NCBI RefSeq assembly: GCF_046530675.1
Contig: NZ_CP172558.1
Location: 2,542,001-2,606,000 of the forward strand
Direction of reading: 5' to 3'
DNA: 64,000 nucleotides
Origin: Chitinibacter sp046530675
GTDB taxonomy: Bacteria > Pseudomonadota > Gammaproteobacteria > Burkholderiales > Chitinibacteraceae
In this document: piece by piece, positions 17,234 through 24,994 of the stretch
How the letters are laid out: the number at the start of each line of letters is the position of its first letter
How positions within the stretch are numbered: position 1 is the first letter of the stretch
The notes under the pieces: model-generated
Databases searched by the model: none
Told to the model about the DNA's origin: nothing
What the model saw: only the letters and a program-made list of their open reading frames with translations
Program-made: the position numbers and the translations under genes

Positions 17234-18445
17234 TTAAGGGGTGCAAAAGCGGACAATCCGCTCTGCAGCAGCGATGCATTCATCCAGTGGCGCAACCAGC
17301 GCGATACGCACATAGCCACGCCCCGGATTAATTCCATGCGCTTCGCGCGCCAGATACGAGCCCGGCAGCACGGTGACGTGTTCCTCTTCAAACAGGCGGC
17401 GTGCAAATTCTTCATCGCTACTGGTGGTGTGCGTGCCGACAAAGTGGTCTGGAATTTTGGCCCACAAATAAAACGCCGCGTCGGGCAATGCCACATCAAG
17501 CACTCCAGCCAGCTTTGGGGTGACCGCGGCAAATTTGGCGCTATATTGCGCGCGATTTTCGATCACATGGTCTTCATCGCGCCAGGCGGCGGCACTGGCC
17601 GTCATCACCATCGGGCTCATCGCGCAGCCGTGATAAGTGCGGTACAGCAGGAATTTCGCCATGATGGCCGCATCGCCAGCGACAAAACCCGAGCGCATAC
17701 CGGGTACATTCGAGCGCTTGGACAAGGACGAGAACATCACCAGTCGCGTGAAATCACGGCCCAATTTAACTGCGGCTTCGAGCCCGCCCAAAGGCTTGTC
17801 ATTACCGAAATAAATCTCGGAATAACATTCATCCGAAGCGATGACAAAACCATATTGATCCGACAGTGCAAACAGGCGTTCCCAATCGTCCAGCGACGCT
17901 ACTGCGCCAGTAGGATTACCTGGCGAGCAGACAAAAACCAGTTGCGTGCGCGTCCAGACTTCATCAGGAACGCTATCCCAGTTAGGCTGAAAACGATTTT
18001 CTGCCAGGCAATTGACAAACCATGGCTCGGCACCGGCGAGCAGCGCTGCACCTTCATAAATCTGATAAAAGGGGTTGGGTGAGAGAACAACAGGATTTTT
18101 TGCTGTTGGATCGATCACCGCCTGAGCAAAGGCAAACAATGCTTCGCGGCTGCCGTTGACCGGCAAAATCTCCGTTGCGGCATTGGGCGCAGCAACGTTA
18201 TAGCGCCGTGCAATCCATTCGCTAATGCTTTGGCGCAATTCGTCCGAGCCTAACGTCGCCGGATAGCTCGACAAACCCGCCAGATTGTTCATCAATGCAT
18301 CTTTAACCAACTGCGGTGCCGGATGCTTGGGCTCACCAATCGACAGATTGATGTGGGCGAGTTCCGCATTGGGCGTGATACCGGCAAAAAGCTGGCGCAG
18401 TTTCTGGAAAGGGTAGGGATGAAGGAGCTCTAGGCGTGGCGACAT
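17234..18445 (-). CDS. dapC: Succinyldiaminopimelate transaminase
   Basis: 403 aa fold-type I PLP aminotransferase. It interconverts N-succinyl-2-amino-6-ketopimelate and N-succinyl-LL-diaminopimelate. The PLP lysine is Lys243 in SSLSKRSNVPGMRSG and the pyridine-nitrogen aspartate is Asp205 in SDECYSE; SPGNPTG at about 174-180 is also typical. Identification as DapC rather than a general aspartate-type enzyme rests on the adjacent dapD and the RSNVPGMRSG pattern of the DapC group. Confidence 0.93.
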   Translation of the reverse strand: MSPRLELLHPYPFQKLRQLFAGITPNAELAHINLSIGEPKHPAPQLVKDALMNNLAGLSSYPATLGSDELRQSISEWIARRYNVAAPNAATEILPVNGSREALFAFAQAVIDPTAKNPVVLSPNPFYQIYEGAALLAGAEPWFVNCLAENRFQPNWDSVPDEVWTRTQLVFVCSPGNPTGAVASLDDWERLFALSDQYGFVIASDECYSEIYFGNDKPLGGLEAAVKLGRDFTRLVMFSSLSKRSNVPGMRSGFVAGDAAIMAKFLLYRTYHGCAMSPMVMTASAAAWRDEDHVIENRAQYSAKFAAVTPKLAGVLDVALPDAAFYLWAKIPDHFVGTHTTSSDEEFARRLFEEEHVTVLPGSYLAREAHGINPGRGYVRIALVAPLDECIAAAERIVRFCTP

Positions 18446-18565
18446 GGCGCGAAAATGTTAGGGAAAACGGCAATTATAGCCTAACCGTGCATTGAAAAAC
18501 TGTTGCGAGGCACGATTGCCGGGTAAAAATCGGCGGACGTTTATTTCGTTCAAGTTCAAATGGCA

Positions 18566-19102
18566 TCAGGATGATGGCTGATTGAGTAATTGCGAAAATG
18601 ATTGCATGAATTTTTGCACTTTTGGTGCGACGACCGCCCTGCAGTACGGCTGATACGGATGCTGATTGAAATAATCCTGATGCTCGACTTCAGCATGCCA
18701 GAACCGGCTCGCCGAATTCAACTCGGTCACGAGAGGCATGGGCCACGCTTTGGCGGTGTCAGCCATCACGGCTTGCGCAGCACTTTGCTGCTGTTCGCTG
18801 TGATAGAAAATCGCCGAGCGATATTGTGATCCTACGTCATTGCCCTGACGATTAAGCGTTGTCGGGTTGTGGATCGCGAAAAAAACTTCGAGTAATTCGC
18901 GGTAGCTGATTTGCTCAGCGTCAAATTCAATTTCAACGGCTTCTGCATGGCCGGTATTGCCGTCGCAGACTTGCCGATACTGAGGGTGAGAGACATGCCC
19001 CCCGATGTATCCCGATTTGACCGATTTCACACCCCGTACACGCTGAAAAACGGCGTCAAGACACCAGAAACAACCGCCAGCCAAAGTTGCAATTTCGGTC
19101 AT
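18566..19102 (-). CDS. msrA: Peptide-methionine (S)-S-oxide reductase
   Basis: 178 aa, short single-domain MsrA. It reduces methionine-S-sulfoxide in proteins using thioredoxin. The catalytic GGCFWC places the nucleophile at Cys11. A resolving cysteine candidate is Cys153 in PYCRAV. Further MsrA motifs GHAEAVEIEFD and NPTTLNRQGNDVGSQYRS are complete. It is downstream of queF on the same strand. Confidence 0.96.
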   Translation of the reverse strand: MTEIATLAGGCFWCLDAVFQRVRGVKSVKSGYIGGHVSHPQYRQVCDGNTGHAEAVEIEFDAEQISYRELLEVFFAIHNPTTLNRQGNDVGSQYRSAIFYHSEQQQSAAQAVMADTAKAWPMPLVTELNSASRFWHAEVEHQDYFNQHPYQPYCRAVVAPKVQKFMQSFSQLLNQPSS

Positions 19103-19171
19103 ATCAACCTCTTTAATATCGCCAAAAAATGTTCACACGGCTGTATGCCTAGCGTGAAAAATAGAGTGGAA

Positions 19172-20041
19172 TTATTGACGTGCACCGCGAAGATTAGACG
19201 GAAAATCCGCGTTAAAGTTGCTGCGGAACGGATTGATATCGAGTCCGCCGCGGCGCGTGTAACGGGCATAAACCGCCAGTTTCATCGGCTGGCAGGCGCG
19301 CATGATGTCGACAAAAATCCGTTCGACGCATTGCTCGTGAAATTCGTTGTGATTACGAAATGAAATTAGATAACGCAGCAGGCTTTCACGGTTGATTGCT
19401 TTGCCAACGTACTGGATTTGCACGCTGGCCCAGTCTGGCTGACCGGTGACCAGGCAATTGGATTTAAGCAGGTTCGATGTCAGTGTTTCAGTCGTTGTGC
19501 CGTCGGCCTCATCGCAGTGCAACAGTTGCGGCTGCGGCGAATAGTCATTGACTTCGATATCGAGGTTGTCGATGCAAAAGCCTTTGAGCTCGCCAAAGCG
19601 CAGCCCGTCAAATTGCGCAGGTTCGCTTACTTTGACTTGCACCGGAGCTTTAACCGCTGCACTGATATCGGTCTGCAAAATCTCTGTCAGTTTGGCGATG
19701 CCGTCAATTCTGGTTTGATTAAAGCTATTGAGGTAGAGCTTGAATGACTTGGACTCGACAATATTGACGCTGTCACACGGGATCTGGAAAGTCACCAGCG
19801 CAATTTGCGGCTTGCCTCGCGGATTCAGCCACGATACCTCATAAGCGTTCCAGATATCCAGGCCGATAAAAGGCAAAGTCGCGCCAATACCGATTTCATC
19901 GCGCTTGCCCTGGCGAGGAATCGGAAACAGCAAGCTTGGATCATATTCGGTGATATAACTGACGGTTTTGCCAAGCGGAGACGCCTGAGCGGCGGAAATT
20001 GAGTCGGTCACACTGGATACCTGATTTGATTGATCATTCAT
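19172..20041 (-). CDS. queF: NADPH-dependent 7-cyano-7-deazaguanine reductase (long QueF)
   Basis: 289 aa from the ATG at 20041; a frame open to 20074 would add 11 residues without better start signals. The enzyme reduces preQ0 to preQ1 in queuosine synthesis. The size and two-domain form match the long, E. coli type. The QueF motif ESKSFKLY is at about 96-103, the covalent catalytic cysteine Cys196 lies in SNCLVTGQPDW, and Asp203 follows. Confidence 0.95.
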   Translation of the reverse strand: MNDQSNQVSSVTDSISAAQASPLGKTVSYITEYDPSLLFPIPRQGKRDEIGIGATLPFIGLDIWNAYEVSWLNPRGKPQIALVTFQIPCDSVNIVESKSFKLYLNSFNQTRIDGIAKLTEILQTDISAAVKAPVQVKVSEPAQFDGLRFGELKGFCIDNLDIEVNDYSPQPQLLHCDEADGTTTETLTSNLLKSNCLVTGQPDWASVQIQYVGKAINRESLLRYLISFRNHNEFHEQCVERIFVDIMRACQPMKLAVYARYTRRGGLDINPFRSNFNADFPSNLRGARQ

Positions 20042-20094
20042 TTTACCGCTGTCGGCTTTGAATCGCAGCGGCATTTTCCCGCGCCCGCGTGGTT

Positions 20095-20682
20095 TTATCG
20101 GTACTTGCGCATCAATCCCACCATCACGCCATAAATTTCCAGACTCTCTGAGGGGCGAATGATTGAAAAGTCGGCGTTATGCGGAATCAGGTAATAACCT
20201 TGCTTGTCTCTCCCCAATTCCTTGAGTGTATATTCACCATCGACCACGGCAACGACCAGATCACCGACGTTGGCTGCGTGGCGTTTTTCGATCACGGCCA
20301 GATCGCCGTCATAAATACCGGCGTCCATCATCGAATCGCCGCGCACCTTGATCATGATCGACGTCGACGGGCGCGGCATCAAATATTCATCGAGCGAAAT
20401 CGACTCGCTCATCGCGTCGTTGGCGGCCGCAGGCAGACCGGCCGGGACGTTGAAATCGGCCAGCTCACGCTCAAAAAAACGCTTGGTCGGCGCAAGGCGC
20501 TTATCTGGCGTCATTTCAATATACCCCGCCAGGGTAAGGCGCTTGACTAGCGCAGAAACAGCCGACTTTGACGCCATACCCAGCAATTCGCCAATCACGG
20601 CGTAGGAGGGAATGCTGCGGTAATCGGTGTAATAGTCCTGCAATTTGCCCAGATATTCATGATCGCGGTTCGGGTTGGCCAT
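20095..20682 (-). CDS. lexA: LexA-like S24 family SOS repressor
   Basis: 195 aa. A winged helix-turn-helix occupies about 10-65 and the S24 self-cleaving domain the rest. The scissile Ala81-Gly82 sits in VPAGLP, the catalytic serine is Ser117 in GDSMMDAG, and the lysine is Lys154 in YTLKEL, so autoproteolysis should work. The N-terminal domain is unlike E. coli LexA in detail. Its own promoter carries two GAAC-N4-GTTC palindromes, suggesting autoregulation through a non-classical SOS box. It could instead be a dedicated oxidative-stress regulator like the neisserial LexA-like protein. Confidence 0.85.
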   Translation of the reverse strand: MANPNRDHEYLGKLQDYYTDYRSIPSYAVIGELLGMASKSAVSALVKRLTLAGYIEMTPDKRLAPTKRFFERELADFNVPAGLPAAANDAMSESISLDEYLMPRPSTSIMIKVRGDSMMDAGIYDGDLAVIEKRHAANVGDLVVAVVDGEYTLKELGRDKQGYYLIPHNADFSIIRPSESLEIYGVMVGLMRKYR

Positions 20683-20696
20683 GATTTGATCCTGTT

Positions 20697-20732
20697 GAAC
20701 ATTCGTTCTGTTAGCGTATTGAACGATCGTTC
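20697..20732. promoter_or_regulatory. Two tandem GAAC-N4-GTTC palindromes (candidate LexA boxes)
   Basis: GAACattcGTTC at 20697-20708 and GAACgatcGTTC at 20721-20732 lie 15-50 bp upstream of the lexA ATG, 24 bp apart, so they are on about the same helical face after two turns. This is the core of the Gram-positive LexA (Cheo-type) box, not the CTGT-N8-ACAG box of many proteobacteria. They also lie in the region divergent to dusC. Confidence 0.7.
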
Positions 20733-20839
20733 CCCTGTCAAGCCCCCCAGCAAGGCGGTTTCAAGTTCGTCATCAAGCCTGCCGTAGAAAGCTGCGCCGC
20801 TCTGGTAAAATGCGTTTTTATCTGTTTGACGGCTGCGTT

Positions 20840-21778
20840 GTGAGAATTTTATTAGCCCCGATGGAAGGCCTGCTCGATTGCGTATTGCGCGACGTGATTA
20901 CGCGCACTGGTGGCATTGATTTGTGCGTGACCGAATTCATCCGCGTCACCAGTACCTTGCTGCCCAATCGCACTTTCGAGCGCATCGCGCCTGAGATTCT
21001 AACCGAGAGCAAAACGGCAACGGGTGTGCCGGTTCGTGTGCAATTGCTCGGCTCCGACCCGGTCTGTCTGGCCGAAAATGCCGCGCGGCTGGCGACATTC
21101 AATCCGCATGGCATCGATCTGAACTTTGGCTGTCCGGCCAAAACGGTTAATCGTCATCGCGGCGGCGCGGTGTTGCTCGACGAGCCCGAGCTGATTTATC
21201 AGATCGTCAAAGCCGTTCGCGACGCTGTACCAGCGCAAATCCCGGTCACAGCCAAAATGCGGCTGGGTTATACCGACACCTCGCCAGCGATTGCCTGCGC
21301 GCAGGCGATTGAAGCCGCGGGTGCCGCCGAAGTGGTCGTTCACGCCCGCACCAAAACCGACGGCTACAAGCCGCCTGCGTACTGGGAATGGATTGCGACG
21401 ATCAAGGAAAACGTCAAATTCAACGTCGTCGCCAACGGCGAAATCTGGACCGTTGAAGAATTCCATCGCTGCCGTGAAATTTCAAATTGCGACGACATCA
21501 TGCTGGGGCGCGGCATCGTCGCCAATCCGGGGCTGGCGCTGGAAGCCAAGACCGGCAAGCGGCTTGAGTGGGAAGAGTTGATGCCCTTGTTCGTCGTTTT
21601 CTGGCAGCAGGTCTTGACGCATTGCTATCCGAAATATCAGGCCGGGCGGCTCAAACAATGGCTCAATTACTTGCGCCGTCATTACCCCGAAGCTGAAGCG
21701 CTATTCCAGCAAATCCGCACACTCAACACCGCCGAAGCGATCGAAGCCGGATTTCCTGCGCTGGTTCTGGGAAAGTAA
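20840..21778 (+). CDS. dusC: tRNA-dihydrouridine(16) synthase DusC
   Basis: About 312 aa from the GTG at 20840, which gives the usual N-terminus VRILLAPMEGLLD. An ATG at 20810 is in frame but adds ten residues not expected in the family. The FMN enzyme reduces U16 in tRNA. The FMN barrel motif LAPMEG, the NFGCPAKTVN loop with the catalytic cysteine, and ANGEIW are present. It resembles E. coli DusC more than DusA or DusB. Confidence 0.9.
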   Translation: MRILLAPMEGLLDCVLRDVITRTGGIDLCVTEFIRVTSTLLPNRTFERIAPEILTESKTATGVPVRVQLLGSDPVCLAENAARLATFNPHGIDLNFGCPAKTVNRHRGGAVLLDEPELIYQIVKAVRDAVPAQIPVTAKMRLGYTDTSPAIACAQAIEAAGAAEVVVHARTKTDGYKPPAYWEWIATIKENVKFNVVANGEIWTVEEFHRCREISNCDDIMLGRGIVANPGLALEAKTGKRLEWEELMPLFVVFWQQVLTHCYPKYQAGRLKQWLNYLRRHYPEAEALFQQIRTLNTAEAIEAGFPALVLGK

Positions 21779-21803
21779 TCGTTTTCGAGCGGATTTGATT
21801 CAT

Positions 21804-21839
21804 CTGGATTGATATACATTGGCTGGTATATCAATCCAG
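21804..21839. repeat. 14-bp perfect inverted repeat after dusC
   Basis: CTGGATTGATATAC at 21804-21817 is inverted exactly as GTATATCAATCCAG at 21826-21839 around an 8-nt loop. It lies between the convergent dusC and the small ribbon-helix-helix-like gene, followed by another ATATACCCCT stretch near 21867-21876. No T-tract follows directly. Confidence 0.55.
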
Positions 21840-21872
21840 CTTATATCCAGAATGACTTGTACGAATATACCC

Positions 21873-22127
21873 CTATACTGGCAATTGGGAGAGCAAATGC
21901 TCCAGACCCTGAGCCTGAGTCAGTCCATTGGCCTCGCAATATTTGCGAAAACGCTGATGCAGGCTGGCGTCGATCTCGACCGACAGTGCCTTGGGCAAAC
22001 GCTGATTGTGATCCTGCGTTGCGCGCATCACCTGCAAGGCACGAGAACGTCGCTTGCGCTCGGCGACGCTCATTGCCTTGCCAGAAAGAGCAGGGCGGCC
22101 ACGGGGGCGTTTTTTTATGTCGGTCAT
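21873..22127 (-). CDS. Small basic ribbon-helix-helix-like DNA-binding protein
   Basis: 84 aa from the ATG at 22127; a GTG further upstream at 22169 is less likely. The N-terminus is very basic with an AT-hook-like RPRGRP and then SVAERKRRSRAL. The C-terminal part (SVEIDASLHQRFRKYCEANG then LTQAQGLEHLL) resembles the strand-helix-helix of RepA2/CopB or CopG-type repressors. It is 20 bp downstream of the unknown gene on the same strand, so they form a two-gene unit. A role in regulating its own operon is inference. Confidence 0.55.
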   Translation of the reverse strand: MTDIKKRPRGRPALSGKAMSVAERKRRSRALQVMRATQDHNQRLPKALSVEIDASLHQRFRKYCEANGLTQAQGLEHLLSQLPV

Positions 22128-22147
22128 TTTATTTTTCTGAATAGAAT

Positions 22148-22501
22148 TTACGCGATAATTGCTAGGCACTTTTCACACAAATTGTAAGTTTCATCCAACA
22201 ATCTGCTACGTTCAGCTGTACTCATGTGGCGTGGAAGTTTTTTTGATTCGGCAATCATAGCCAAATGTATGAGTAGTTCAGTAATTGCCTCTTTCTTTGA
22301 CGCAAATTCGCTTCTGGATAAAGGGCAGCTAAAACTAATACTCTGCTCTTTTGGAAAAAAACTAATTGCTATCTCACGTCCATGACACAAAAGAATTTCT
22401 TTAACTGAACGCGACCAGCTGTTTGGAAACAATAAAGACATTGCTTCCATTTCATTGCGATTGAATGCGTGCTCGGCAGCATTTTGTACAATAATTTTCA
22501 T
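22148..22501 (-). CDS. Hypothetical protein, AT-rich gene
   Basis: 117 aa, no family recognised. It is soluble and mostly helical in appearance, with four cysteines and no signal peptide. The gene is visibly richer in A and T than dusC and rlmG on either side. It starts only 42 bp after the rlmG stop on the same strand and precedes the ribbon-helix-helix-like gene by 20 bp. The arrangement (unknown protein followed by a small DNA-binding protein) recalls toxin-antitoxin or regulator modules, but nothing proves that. Confidence 0.55.
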   Translation of the reverse strand: MKIIVQNAAEHAFNRNEMEAMSLLFPNSWSRSVKEILLCHGREIAISFFPKEQSISFSCPLSRSEFASKKEAITELLIHLAMIAESKKLPRHMSTAERSRLLDETYNLCEKCLAIIA

Positions 22502-22543
22502 GATTCACCAAAACTAACCATGCTAGTCACTTGGTTTTTAAAT

Positions 22544-23620
22544 TTATTTCATCGCTTTGATAATCACAAACTTCGCATTTTGCGCCACGGATTCAATCCG
22601 CTTGAACCAGCGCTTCAAGTCTTTCTGATAATTCAAATGCCGGTTGGCGACGATCCAGAGTTCGCCATCTGGATTTAAGCACGCTCTGGCCTGTTCAAAC
22701 ATCGAGAGCGCAATATCGGTCGTAACGGTGTTTTGCTGGTGAAAAGGCGGGTTGATCAGGATCAGGTCGAACTTTTGCTCAATATCGGCCAAACCATCAT
22801 GATGTGTGATCGTCACCAGCGCGTCTGGCGCGTTGTGTGAAAAGCTCATTCTGGCCGATTCGACCGCCGCCAGCGATTCGTCAAACAAGGAAAGGCGGGC
22901 GGCTGGGTGCAAGCGGTGGTAGGCGAGCGACAGCAGGCCATTACCACAGCCGACGTCGGCTACCGAATTGACTGCGGGCAGGCGGTCAAAATGTTCGATA
23001 AAAAATCGTGAGCCAATATCGATTTTCTGCTCGGCAAAAACGCCCGCGACATTGTGCAATTCAATTTCCAACTCGGGAATCGGAACGACAAAAGGCGTCA
23101 GTTGGGCGTTCAAATCAGTCTCCGGATTCAATACCGCCTTGTACATCCTCGCCTTGCGCTGCGTCGGCAGGTATTCGACTTCAGCGCATTGCGCCTTGAT
23201 CGCGTCCAGATGACCGTTGCTGACGTGTTTTTGCATGCCGGAAAAATACAAAGTCAGCGGTGCATCAATCTGGCTGGACAGTTTTTGCAATTGTGCCGCG
23301 AGCAAGGAGAGTGACTTGGGGATTTTGACCAGCGCCAGATCGGCATATTGACCGGCGCAGCGGCTGAATGCTTGCTGTCGGGCGTTGACTGTAATCGCCT
23401 TTTGCGAACACCAGGAGTCGTTGATATGGTAGATGGCTTTGGCTTGCTTGCTTTCCGCCGCACAATGCAGGGCGCCAAAAGCATCGTTGACCAGTACGAC
23501 GCTCGCCTCTGCGGCGAGGAAGTCGGACAAATATTCGTCAGCCGCATCCCAGGCGCGTAACTCTTTGGCATGTTTGCCCGGATAGCGAAGCAACTTGAGT
23601 GCGGCAAAGTCGATGGTCAT
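22544..23620 (-). CDS. rlmG: 23S rRNA (guanine(1835)-N(2))-methyltransferase RlmG
   Basis: 358 aa with a degenerate N-terminal methyltransferase-like half and a catalytic C-terminal half. It methylates G1835 of 23S rRNA with SAM. SAM motif DVGCGNGLLSL and the N6/N2-type catalytic NPPFHQQ are intact, and the C-terminal WIVANRHLNYQ block is characteristic of RlmG. RsmC is the close alternative, but the length and this block favour RlmG. Confidence 0.9.
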   Translation of the reverse strand: MTIDFAALKLLRYPGKHAKELRAWDAADEYLSDFLAAEASVVLVNDAFGALHCAAESKQAKAIYHINDSWCSQKAITVNARQQAFSRCAGQYADLALVKIPKSLSLLAAQLQKLSSQIDAPLTLYFSGMQKHVSNGHLDAIKAQCAEVEYLPTQRKARMYKAVLNPETDLNAQLTPFVVPIPELEIELHNVAGVFAEQKIDIGSRFFIEHFDRLPAVNSVADVGCGNGLLSLAYHRLHPAARLSLFDESLAAVESARMSFSHNAPDALVTITHHDGLADIEQKFDLILINPPFHQQNTVTTDIALSMFEQARACLNPDGELWIVANRHLNYQKDLKRWFKRIESVAQNAKFVIIKAMK

Positions 23621-23791
23621 AAGCAGAAGTATGTTTGCAAGATAATGATTGATTGGGCGCGATTTTACCTGTGCTGCGTAGCTTGCGGGAATTATTGAAT
23701 TAGCTTGAATCGGGTTTGGTTTTCAGCAAGTTCGCCAGCTCAAGGTTTGGGCTGGCGGTATGAGTTTGACGTGGAAATTAGGGGCTATTGT

Positions 23792-23812
23792 TGTTGAGAA
23801 TCATTCTTCTTT
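23792..23812. promoter_or_regulatory. Fur-box-like palindrome upstream of the iron transporter
   Basis: TTGAGAATCATTCTTC around 23795-23810 keeps the central AAT-C-ATT of the Fur consensus and matches about 11 of 15 core positions. It lies 44-60 bp before the fbpA-like ATG, where it would cover the promoter. Fur repression under iron sufficiency is inferred. Confidence 0.55.
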
Positions 23813-23853
23813 GTGATCTAATAAGAGCAATTTCATCGCTTCGGAAATAAATC

Positions 23854-24855
23854 ATGCAAAAGATCCTTCTTTCAGCTTTGGTGTTGACCGCCGCACTGGC
23901 GAACGCCGAAACCGTTACGGTGTATTCGTCGCGTAACGAGCAGCTGATCAAGCCGCTGTTTGACGCCTATACCAAGGAAACCGGCGTAGAAGTCAAAGTG
24001 CTGACCGACAAGGAAGGCCCGTTGATGGCGCGCCTGCAGGCTGAAGGTGCCAATACGCCAGCGGATATGCTGATTACGGTTGATGCCGGTAATTTGTGGC
24101 AGGCGTCGAATATGGGCTTGCTCAAAACAGTAAATTCAAAAACGCTGACAGACAATGTTCCGGCGCATTTGCGCGATGCGAAAGGCCAGTGGTACGGCCT
24201 GTCGGTGCGTGCACGGACCATGGTTTACAATCCAAGTTTGATCAAATCTGAGCAATTATCGACTTATGAAGATCTGGCCGATCCTAAATTCAAAGGCAAG
24301 CTGTGTCTGCGTACCAGCAAGAAAGTCTACAATCAGTCACTGGTTGCGATGATGATTGCCCAGCACGGCGAGCCGAAAACCGAGCAGCTGGTTCGCGGCT
24401 GGGTGGCCAATTTGGCAACCGACGTATTTCCTGACGACACCAAGCTGATTGAGGCCGTAGCTGCAGGCCAATGTGCTGTTGGCATCGTCAATACTTATTA
24501 CTTCGGTCGTATTCTGGACAAAATGCCCGCCGACAAACGCGAAGCTTATCCGGTGAAGTTGTTCTGGGCTAACCAGAAAACCAATGGTGTTCATGTGAAT
24601 GTATCGGGCGCTGGTGTGACTCGTTATGCCAAAAATGAAGCCGGTTCGCTAAAATTGATGGAATGGTTGTCAAGCGAGAAAGCGCAAAACCTGTACGCAG
24701 ACAAGGATCTGGAGTTCCCGGTGAATCCGAAAGTCAAAGCGGATGTACTGGTCAGCAACTGGGGTCCGTTCAAACAAAACCTGATCAATATGAGCAAAGC
24801 TGGCGAGTTGCAGGGTGCGGCTGTTAAACTGATGGATCGCGCTGGTTATAAATAA
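23854..24855 (+). CDS. fbpA: Ferric iron ABC transporter, periplasmic binding protein
   Basis: 333 aa with a Sec signal peptide (cleavage after about Ala18). It binds Fe3+ in the periplasm and delivers it to the permease encoded next. The mature start ETVTVYSSRNEQL and the adjacent tyrosines in VNTYYFGR, expected iron ligands, mark the FbpA/FutA group. A Fur-like box lies upstream and two stem-loops follow before the permease gene, consistent with higher expression of the binding protein. Confidence 0.9.
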   Translation: MQKILLSALVLTAALANAETVTVYSSRNEQLIKPLFDAYTKETGVEVKVLTDKEGPLMARLQAEGANTPADMLITVDAGNLWQASNMGLLKTVNSKTLTDNVPAHLRDAKGQWYGLSVRARTMVYNPSLIKSEQLSTYEDLADPKFKGKLCLRTSKKVYNQSLVAMMIAQHGEPKTEQLVRGWVANLATDVFPDDTKLIEAVAAGQCAVGIVNTYYFGRILDKMPADKREAYPVKLFWANQKTNGVHVNVSGAGVTRYAKNEAGSLKLMEWLSSEKAQNLYADKDLEFPVNPKVKADVLVSNWGPFKQNLINMSKAGELQGAAVKLMDRAGYK

Positions 24856-24861
24856 TCCAGC

Positions 24862-24932
24862 CTGATTTTCTGGCAGGCGCAGCCTGCCGGATCAGTTTCT
24901 TCAATGGGCAGGCCATCAGGCGCTGCCCATTG
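24862..24932 (+). other. Two tandem stem-loops between binding-protein and permease genes
   Basis: Hairpin 1: GGCAGGC (24872-24878) with GCCTGCC (24882-24888), extended by CTGAT/ATCAG (24862-24866 and 24891-24895). Hairpin 2: CAATGGGCAG (24902-24911) with CTGCCCATTG (24923-24932). Each is followed only by short T-containing tracts. They fit partial termination or protection of the upstream mRNA, as often seen after binding-protein genes. Confidence 0.6.
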
Positions 24933-24994
24933 TCTTTCCGGATTTCTTTCCTGATTGGCTCGATTGCCAGTCAGTTGTTTTGATTAGGATCTCT

